DNA from: JAKFEE01 sp036675815
GTDB taxonomy: Bacteria > Pseudomonadota > Alphaproteobacteria > Rhodospirillales > Magnetospirillaceae
Direction of reading: 5' to 3'
NCBI GenBank assembly: GCA_036675815.1
Contig: JAKFEE010000026.1
Coordinates: forward strand, 1-17,172
DNA length: 17,172 nt
A model generated the notes under the pieces. The model did not search any database. It saw nothing but the letters and a program-made list of their open reading frames with translations, and was not told where the DNA came from. Below are positions 12,490 through 17,172 of this stretch, one piece after another. Positions within the stretch are counted from its first letter, which is position 1. Each line of letters starts with the position of its first letter. The translations under genes were made by a program, and so were the position numbers.

Positions 12490-13620
12490 TCAGCCCCCCA
12501 GCGCCTTGGCCGGGTCAATCTTCAGCGCCAGGCGGACGCCGAGCAGGCTGGCGATCAGGCAGACGACGATGACCACGGCAGCCAGCGCCAGGCCGTCCTG
12601 CGGCTGCAGGATGACACGGCGCGGGAATTTGTCGGCAAAGGCGGCGATCAGTACGGCGCCCAGAGTGAAGCCGATCAGGCCCATCGCCAACGCCTGCTGT
12701 ACGATGAGTCCGACGATGGTGCGGTCGGGGGCACCGATCAGCTTGAGCGTGGCGATCTCGCGCATCTTGTCCATGGTCAGGGTATAGATGATCAAGGCGA
12801 TGACCACGGTCGACACCGCCAGCAAGGTCACTGTGAACAGGCCGATCTGCCGGCGCGCTTTCTCCACCACCGACTGCAGCAAAATGCCTTCCTGCTCGGC
12901 CTGGGTCAGCGCCGCCAGATGCTTCCACCGCTCGATCTCGGCCGCCACGCTGGCCGCCGATACCCCGGGTGCGGTCTGCGCCACCACGGCGTTGATGGTG
13001 CGCGGGCTTTCGCCGGTACCGCGCACCGCCTGGTTTCGCGCGGCCGCTCCCTCCAGAGTGAACTGCAAGTCCTGGGCGTCCTTCAACGTCAGGTAGATCA
13101 CCGGGTTGCCGGCATTGTCGATGTGACCCTGGGTGAGGCCGACCACGGTGAAGGTATCGCCGCCCAGGGGCAGCCTGTCGCCCAGCGCCAACCCGGTGCG
13201 CGTATCGGCGATCATTTCGTAGTGGCTGCGGCTGATATGGCGGCCGGCGACGAGGCGCGTCGGGCCGCCGATGTGGCCCGGCTCGTAGCCGACGACGTAG
13301 AAGCGCAGCTTGCGGCCATGGTCGAGCGCCTCCACCGCCTGGAAGGTGAGGCTGCCGGCGTCGGCGACGCCGGCAATCCGGGCGACGTTTTCGCGGATGT
13401 CGTCAGGCAGGCGCGACGCCTCGGCGAAAGGGCCCTTGGTCCCCGACTCGACCACCCACAGCGCGGCCGAGGGCTGCCGCACCAGCACCAGGGCGTCGTC
13501 GACCAAGCCGCGGTAGATGCCGATCATCGACAGCACCACGCCCAGCAACAGTCCCAGTCCGAGACAGGTCAGCAGGAAGCGTCCCATGTTGTGGCGAATG
13601 TCGCGCAGGGCCAGGTTCAT
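12490..13620 (-). CDS. FtsX-like ABC permease (DevC/MacB type)
   Basis: The product is 376 residues with one membrane segment near 15-38, a large periplasmic domain (about 40-255) and three C-terminal membrane segments (about 258-285, 305-330 and 343-365), the MacB/DevC topology. KMREIATLKLIGAPDRTIVGLIVQQ is the usual coupling region facing the ATPase. It overlaps the fusion-protein gene by 4 bases. Such permeases form a tripartite pump with a fusion protein and normally an outer-membrane TolC-like channel, which is not encoded here. The substrate (lipid, peptide or drug) cannot be read from sequence. Confidence 0.9.
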   Translation of the reverse strand: MNLALRDIRHNMGRFLLTCLGLGLLLGVVLSMIGIYRGLVDDALVLVRQPSAALWVVESGTKGPFAEASRLPDDIRENVARIAGVADAGSLTFQAVEALDHGRKLRFYVVGYEPGHIGGPTRLVAGRHISRSHYEMIADTRTGLALGDRLPLGGDTFTVVGLTQGHIDNAGNPVIYLTLKDAQDLQFTLEGAAARNQAVRGTGESPRTINAVVAQTAPGVSAASVAAEIERWKHLAALTQAEQEGILLQSVVEKARRQIGLFTVTLLAVSTVVIALIIYTLTMDKMREIATLKLIGAPDRTIVGLIVQQALAMGLIGFTLGAVLIAAFADKFPRRVILQPQDGLALAAVVIVVCLIASLLGVRLALKIDPAKALGG

Positions 13621-14777
13621 CGGGCGCTCCCGCCGTCGATGGCGACCCGGCGGCCCTCGCGCAACCCTGCGTCCGCCGCCGTCACCACCGATGCGTCCGC
13701 CGCGAGGCCGGCGATCACCTCGATACGCCCGTCGGCGAAGCGGCGGCCGAGGCGCACGTCCTTGCGGTGCAGGCTTCCGTCCTCGACCACCCAGATGACG
13801 GCGCGATCACCACTGACACTGTCGACCGCCGCAGGCGACACGGTGGGAAAGGTGCTTCCGGGTTCAGCGGATACGAGCACCTCGGCCTGTTCGCCGAGGT
13901 GGAATGGCTGCGGGATCTCGGCAAAGGCGATGTTGACGATGCGCTCCTCGCTGATGCGGTCGTTGGCCACGTCGATCCTGGCAATCCGCCCCGACAGCGG
14001 TTCGCCGGGGCGCGAGCGCAAGGTGATCTGTGCCGACTGGCCTACTCGCAGCACCCCGGCCTGGGCCTCGTCGACAAAGGCTTTGACCCAGATGCCGTCG
14101 GGGGCGACCACAGTAAACACCGGCGTCGACGCGGCGATGATACTGCCAAGTTCGCGCGTGCGCTCCACCACCAGGGCGGCGTAAGGGGCGACCAGGGTCA
14201 GGTCGGCCAAGGCCTGCCGCTCCTGCGCCAACTGCGCCGCCGCGCTCTCCACCGCGGCGCGCGCCGCGTCGACGTCGCTGCGCCCGACGGTGACGTCGGC
14301 CGCGGCCACCGCCGCCTCCGCGGCCGCTTCCTCGGCCGCCTCGGCCGACACGGTGCCATTGCGCACCAGCTTCTGCCGGCGGGCATTGCTGCTCTGCTTC
14401 TGGTCCTGCACCGCCTCGGCGCGCAGCAGGCGCGCCTCGGCCTGTGCCAGGGCTGCCTCGGCCTGGCGCAGTTCGGCCTGGGCGCGGGCCACGCGTGCCT
14501 GTTGTTCGCTGTCGTCCAGGCGCGCCATCACGGCGCCGGCGACGATAAGGTCGCCCTGGTCGGCGCGTAATTCGACCAATGTGCCGGTGGTGACGAAGCC
14601 GATGTCCGAGGTGACCCGCGCTTCGACGGTACCCAGGCCATAGACCGGGGCGGGCGTGTTTTCTTGCGGCTGCGTCACCGAAACCGTTACAGGCCGCATC
14701 TGCAGCGTCATCGTCCCGGCAACGCTGCCGGCGACGAGCAATGCCGTGGCGATCATGAGAAACCGTTGGCTCAGCAT
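13617..14777 (-). CDS. HlyD-family membrane fusion protein (DevB-like)
   Basis: The product is 386 residues. An N-terminal membrane anchor (about 5-25) is followed by the first lipoyl half (about 48-90), a long Ala/Glu/Gln-rich helical hairpin (about 92-192), the second lipoyl half (ADLTLVAPYAALVVER) and beta-barrel and membrane-proximal domains. It bridges the permease to an outer-membrane channel in the periplasm. It is first in the operon of fusion protein, permease, ATPase and TetR regulator. The ATG lies only 11 bases from a perfect operator palindrome, leaving a very short leader with AAGGTC as a weak ribosome binding site. Confidence 0.9.
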   Translation of the reverse strand: MLSQRFLMIATALLVAGSVAGTMTLQMRPVTVSVTQPQENTPAPVYGLGTVEARVTSDIGFVTTGTLVELRADQGDLIVAGAVMARLDDSEQQARVARAQAELRQAEAALAQAEARLLRAEAVQDQKQSSNARRQKLVRNGTVSAEAAEEAAAEAAVAAADVTVGRSDVDAARAAVESAAAQLAQERQALADLTLVAPYAALVVERTRELGSIIAASTPVFTVVAPDGIWVKAFVDEAQAGVLRVGQSAQITLRSRPGEPLSGRIARIDVANDRISEERIVNIAFAEIPQPFHLGEQAEVLVSAEPGSTFPTVSPAAVDSVSGDRAVIWVVEDGSLHRKDVRLGRRFADGRIEVIAGLAADASVVTAADAGLREGRRVAIDGGSAR

Positions 14778-14787
14778 GACCTTGTCC

Positions 14788-14807
14788 GTAAGTGAGTGCT
14801 CACTTAC
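14788..14807. promoter_or_regulatory. TetR operator: 20-base palindrome GTAAGTGAG-TG-CTCACTTAC
   Basis: A perfect inverted repeat with 9-base arms and a 2-base centre, 11-30 bases before the fusion-protein start. It overlaps the likely -10 and start-site region of the leftward promoter. The size and symmetry are typical of TetR/AcrR operators, and a TetR-family gene is the last gene of the operon it precedes. Binding would block transcription of pump and repressor together. Confidence 0.75.
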
Positions 14808-14835
14808 TTAAGGGCATGGCATTGCTGTTTGTCAA
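14806..14835 (-). promoter_or_regulatory. Promoter of the efflux operon
   Basis: On the minus strand a consensus -35 TTGACA (14835-14830) is followed after 18 bases by TTAAGT (14811-14806), a weak -10 that overlaps the outer edge of the palindrome. The position fits transcription starting inside the operator. The -10 choice is uncertain. Confidence 0.5.
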
Positions 14836-14898
14836 GCGGCGGCCGTCCGCTGATCGGCGCCTCATCCGAATGAACTGTGACAGCCGGTTGCGGCGGGA

Positions 14899-15165
14899 TC
14901 AGCGGCCGCAGCTGCAGCCGTGGCCTTCCTCGGCCTGCGGTTCGGTTGCGCCCTCCTCGTAGAGGATGGCGCCGTCGTAGATGCGGGCGGCGCGACCGAC
15001 GCACGAGGCCCGCACGTAGCGCTCTCCGCGCTCGTCGACGCCGGTGTCGAGGGTGATGCGGCCCTCCTCGACGGCCGTGGCCACCTGATCGTCCGGCACC
15101 TCCAGCGCCTTGCCGATCAGGCCGAGCAGGGTGGCAATCTCGTCGTACATTTCCTTGGCAGACAT
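14899..15165 (-). CDS. Small conserved-looking protein with CxC tail, unknown function
   Basis: An 88-residue cytoplasmic-looking product with no signal peptide or membrane segment. It starts MSAKEMYDEIATLLGLIGKA and contains a central region likely to form beta strands (RITLDTGVDERGERYVRASCVG). It ends GHGCSCGR, with Cys84 and Cys86 plus a neighbouring His as a possible metal site; Cys55 is a third cysteine. GGGAAGG precedes the ATG; the frame is open for 19 more codons upstream without a better start. It is divergent from tpx, sharing a 169-base gap, which hints at a thiol or metal stress role by association only. I do not recognise the family. Confidence 0.72.
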   Translation of the reverse strand: MSAKEMYDEIATLLGLIGKALEVPDDQVATAVEEGRITLDTGVDERGERYVRASCVGRAARIYDGAILYEEGATEPQAEEGHGCSCGR

Positions 15166-15334
15166 CGCAGGCCTTCCCTTGTGGTGGCGGCACCTTAGAC
15201 CAGCCGCCGCCGCTCTCGCCATGGCTTTCGGAGCGGCACGGTTGGCCGATGGCTGGTATAAGGCGCCTGCCCCATTGTCGCCGCGGCGGGGCTTGGGCAG
15301 ACTGTGCCGCTCACGGCATCAAGGAGTGCACCTC

Positions 15335-15838
15335 ATGGCTGAAGTCACCTTCAAGGGCAATCCCATCCACACCAGCGGCAATCTGCCCGCTATCGGCAGC
15401 CCCACACCCGAGTTCCGCCTGGTCACCACCGACCTCGGCGAAGTGACGCCCCGGGATTTCGCCGGCAAAACCGTCGTCCTCAACATCTTTCCCAGCGTCG
15501 ATACGGCGGTGTGTGCCGCCTCGGTGCGCCGCTTCAACGCCGAACTCGACAAGTTGGGTGACGTCGCCGTGCTGTGCGCCTCGGCCGACCTGCCCTTCGC
15601 CCACAAGCGCTTCTGCGCCGCCGAGGGTCTCGAGCGGGTGAAGTCGGTCTCCGACATGCGGGACAAGGGCTTTGGCGACCGCTACGGCGTCAAGATCACC
15701 GACGGGCCGCTGGCGGGGCTGCTGGCGCGAGCGGTGGTGGTCGTCGGCGGCGACGGGCGCGTGACCTATACCCAACTGGTTCCCGAGATCGGCCAGGAAC
15801 CCGATTACGAGGCCGCCATCGCCGCCATCCGCAAGTGA
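15335..15838 (+). CDS. tpx: Thiol peroxidase, atypical 2-Cys peroxiredoxin
   Basis: The product is 167 residues, the normal Tpx length. It reduces hydrogen peroxide and organic hydroperoxides with thioredoxin as electron donor. Peroxidatic Cys60 lies in FPSVDTAVCAAS with the conserved Thr57, and resolving Cys94 in HKRFCAAEG; spacing equals that of E. coli Tpx (Cys61 and Cys95). The normally invariant Pro in the DTPVC motif is Ala here. An extra Cys81 is present. AAGGAG lies about 8 bases before the ATG. TATAAG at 15257-15262 could be a -10 element, but no good -35 accompanies it. A symmetric hairpin follows the gene. Confidence 0.93.
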   Translation: MAEVTFKGNPIHTSGNLPAIGSPTPEFRLVTTDLGEVTPRDFAGKTVVLNIFPSVDTAVCAASVRRFNAELDKLGDVAVLCASADLPFAHKRFCAAEGLERVKSVSDMRDKGFGDRYGVKITDGPLAGLLARAVVVVGGDGRVTYTQLVPEIGQEPDYEAAIAAIRK

Positions 15839-15844
15839 CGGCTG

Positions 15845-15867
15845 CGCCCCGGCACCGGACCGGGGCG
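15845..15867. terminator. Bidirectional hairpin between tpx and the thioesterase gene
   Basis: CGCCCCGG (15845-15852) and CCGGGGCG (15860-15867) form an 8-pair GC stem with a 7-base loop, placed between two convergent genes 40 bases apart. It lacks U tracts on both sides but probably serves both transcripts. Confidence 0.55.
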
Positions 15868-15878
15868 TCTGCCTCGCG

Positions 15879-16292
15879 CTACAGCAGCATGTAGGTGCTG
15901 GTGACGTGCGCGATCGGCTTGTCGGGCTGGCCGGTGTGCAGCGTCACCTCGCCGTAGACGATCTGGCGGCCGTTCTTGATGATGCGGGCCTCGGCCATCA
16001 GCGGCACGTCCGCCGCCGGGCGCAGGAAGGACGTCGTCTGGCCGACGGTGGTCATTGACACGAATCCACCGGCGGCCGAGGCCACGGCGAACACCATGGC
16101 GGTGTCGGCCAGCGCCAGGACGGCCTGGCCGCACACCGTGCCGCCGACGCGGTAGATGCGCGGGCTCGACGGAATGCGCAATGTCGCGCCACCACCGCCG
16201 ATGGCGACGATGCTGACGTCCAGGTCCTGAATCCAAGGCGCGAAATTATCGTGAAAGAAGCGCTGCGCCATCGCCAAGGTAATCTCGCTCAT
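15879..16292 (-). CDS. PaaI-like hotdog-fold acyl-CoA thioesterase
   Basis: The product is 137 residues, a single hotdog domain. The segment VGGTVCGQAVLALADTAMVFAV (about 49-70) matches the central helix of PaaI/YigI-type thioesterases, with Gly, Gln and Asp in the active-site helix; MTTVGQTTSFLRPA forms the following strand and loop. Members hydrolyse acyl- or phenylacetyl-type CoA esters in the cytoplasm. The exact substrate cannot be inferred. GGAGGAG lies 4 bases before the ATG. The gene is divergent from the LOG-family gene across 76 bases and convergent with tpx. Confidence 0.85.
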   Translation of the reverse strand: MSEITLAMAQRFFHDNFAPWIQDLDVSIVAIGGGGATLRIPSSPRIYRVGGTVCGQAVLALADTAMVFAVASAAGGFVSMTTVGQTTSFLRPAADVPLMAEARIIKNGRQIVYGEVTLHTGQPDKPIAHVTSTYMLL

Positions 16293-16368
16293 CGGTCTCC
16301 TCCGCTGTTGGTGCCAGCATGGCAGACGGTGCGGCGGCCGGCAAACGCGCGTGGATGAGAGGTTCGGG

Positions 16369-16950
16369 ATGAAGCGTGTCTGCGTCTATTGCGGCTCCAA
16401 CTCCGGCAGCCGCCCGGAATACCGCGGCGCCGCCGAGCATCTGGGACGCCGCCTAGCCGAGCGCGGCCTGGGCCTGGTCTACGGCGGCGGCAATGTCGGG
16501 CTGATGGGGGTGCTGGCCGATACCGTGATGGCCGCCGGCGGCGAGGTCATCGGCGTCATCCCCCAGGCCTTGCTGGCGTGGGAGGTCGGTCACTGCGACG
16601 TCACCCGCCTGCACGTCGTCGGCTCGATGCACGAGCGCAAGGCGCTGATGGCCGATCTGTCCGACGCCTTCATCGCCCTGCCCGGGGGCATCGGCACCAT
16701 GGAGGAGATGTTCGAGACCTGGACCTGGGGCCAACTCGGCTATCACCGCAAGCCGCTGGCATTGCTCGATGTCGCCGGCTATTTCGGCAAGCTCGCCGGT
16801 TTCATTGACCACATGGTCGAGGAAGGCTTCCTCAAGGCGCACCACCGCGAATTCATCCATGTCGGTACCGATGCCGATGCGGTGCTCGACCACTTCGCCG
16901 CCCACCCGCCGCCGCTGGTTCAGCGCCGGGTCGATCGCAACCAGACATGA
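16369..16950 (+). CDS. LOG-family cytokinin riboside 5'-monophosphate phosphoribohydrolase
   Basis: The product is 193 residues. The Rossmann-like fold starts with RVCVYCGSNSGSRPEY and contains LVYGGGNVGLMG (37-48), SMHERKALM (86-94) and the catalytic motif PGGIGTMEE (105-113), which together define the LOG family (TIGR00730, formerly annotated as lysine decarboxylase). The enzyme removes ribose 5-phosphate from adenine-type nucleotide monophosphates; bacterial members probably serve nucleotide recycling. The ATG at 16369 was preferred over an in-frame GTG 18 bases earlier because GAGAGG precedes it and homologues begin at MKRVCVYCG. The gene precedes the putative rRNA promoter in the same direction. 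Confidence 0.92.
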   Translation: MKRVCVYCGSNSGSRPEYRGAAEHLGRRLAERGLGLVYGGGNVGLMGVLADTVMAAGGEVIGVIPQALLAWEVGHCDVTRLHVVGSMHERKALMADLSDAFIALPGGIGTMEEMFETWTWGQLGYHRKPLALLDVAGYFGKLAGFIDHMVEEGFLKAHHREFIHVGTDADAVLDHFAAHPPPLVQRRVDRNQT

Positions 16951-16965
16951 GCGGCGAAAACGTGC

Positions 16966-16994
16966 TTGACCGGCTGAGCCGCGGCGCCTACATA
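16966..16994 (+). promoter_or_regulatory. Possible upstream promoter of the rRNA operon
   Basis: TTGACC and TACATA are separated by 17 bases, 15 bases after the LOG-family stop. The -10 is poor. Tandem promoters are common for rRNA operons, but this one is much weaker on sequence than the consensus promoter about 115 bases downstream. Confidence 0.3.
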
Positions 16995-17047
16995 GGCCGT
17001 CCTGCCGCGGGCCGAGCGATCGGTGCGGCGGGGGTCCCGGAAGGAGC

Positions 17048-17071
17048 CGCGGCCCCGCGGAGGGGGCCGCG
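17048..17071. repeat. GC-rich hairpin upstream of the rRNA promoter
   Basis: CGCGGCCCC (17048-17056) and GGGGCCGCG (17063-17071) form a 9-pair stem with a 6-base loop, directly followed by GAAAAAGGG and the -35 hexamer. There is no U tract on the plus strand. It may end or slow transcripts arriving from the LOG-family gene before the rRNA promoter. Confidence 0.5.
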
Positions 17072-17080
17072 AAAAAGGGT

Positions 17081-17109
17081 TTGACAGGGTTCGGTTGGCG
17101 ACCTATAAC
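17081..17109 (+). promoter_or_regulatory. Strong promoter, probably of an rRNA operon
   Basis: TTGACA (17081-17086), a 17-base spacer and TATAAC (17104-17109) make the best sigma70-type promoter in the window. An A-rich stretch precedes it, and no coding start follows within the remaining 63 bases. The downstream sequence resembles an alphaproteobacterial pre-16S leader. Confidence 0.75.
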
Positions 17110-17115
17110 GCCGGC

Positions 17116-17172
17116 CTCCCCGCTGAGGGGAACGGGGCTTCGGCCCCCGGCTGTTTGAGAAGTGAATACGGG
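17116..17172 (+). ncRNA. Probable rRNA operon leader, cut by the window end
   Basis: After the promoter come a CCCC-GCTGA-GGGG hairpin and a GGGGC-TTCG-GCCCC hairpin with a UUCG-type tetraloop (17134-17147). Then follows CTGTTTGAGAAGTGAATA, similar to the TTTGA...GTGAATA stretch that precedes 16S rRNA genes in alphaproteobacteria. No part of mature 16S is visible. The transcript start near 17116 is estimated from the -10 position. Confidence 0.55.

Noticed and set aside
12316..14184. A 622-codon plus-strand open frame
   Set aside because: It is antisense to the efflux permease and fusion-protein genes, with shadow-type composition.

Overview
This 17.2 kb window is GC-rich chromosomal DNA, most likely from an alphaproteobacterium of the Rhodospirillales type. 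I infer this from codon use, from glutaryl-CoA dehydrogenase beside a FadR-type regulator, and from an alphaproteobacterial-looking rRNA promoter and leader at the right edge. The assignment rests on gene content and style, not on a marker gene.

Left third (1-6000), nearly all on the minus strand. After the 3' end of an IS481-family transposase (1-123), genes read from right to left form a nitrogen-oxide respiration block. It holds a CuA subunit II (norS), a heme-copper subunit I (norY), a SenC/SCO copper chaperone (senC), a CtaG-like membrane protein (orf1) and a formate/nitrite-family channel. The order norS-norY-senC-orf1 is that described for the sNOR nitric oxide reductase of ammonia oxidisers. 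NorY keeps all heme and CuB histidines but has Asn where A- and B-type oxygen reductases carry the active-site Tyr. Upstream in the same orientation lie four very small genes with good ribosome binding sites. Three are exported and one is a membrane protein; two of the exported ones are paralogues sharing the motif GxLPxxFNDQGxQxPAFP. A strong intercistronic hairpin, two palindromes before norS and a roughly 680-base gene-poor region with a repeated bipartite element suggest dedicated regulation. This block is the most interesting part of the window.

Middle (6000-8610), minus strand. An OmpR-family response regulator and a QseC-like histidine kinase overlap by 4 bases. They are followed by a small His-rich exported helical protein whose upstream gap holds a CTTAA-N6-CTTAA box of the PmrA/QseB kind, so the protein is the probable target of the two-component system.

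8660-11155. A FadR/FCD-type GntR regulator is divergent from gcdH (glutaryl-CoA dehydrogenase), with a palindrome between them. Next comes a DUF302 gene that lacks a normal start codon at its expected N-terminus.

11159-14840, minus strand. A self-contained efflux operon encodes a membrane fusion protein, an FtsX-like permease, an ABC ATPase and, last, a TetR repressor. A perfect 20-base palindrome sits over the promoter.

14899-16950. Housekeeping and stress genes: an 88-residue CxC-tailed protein, tpx thiol peroxidase, a PaaI-like thioesterase and a LOG-family phosphoribohydrolase. The window ends in a consensus promoter and leader that look like the start of an rRNA operon (17081 onward); the 16S gene itself is outside the window.
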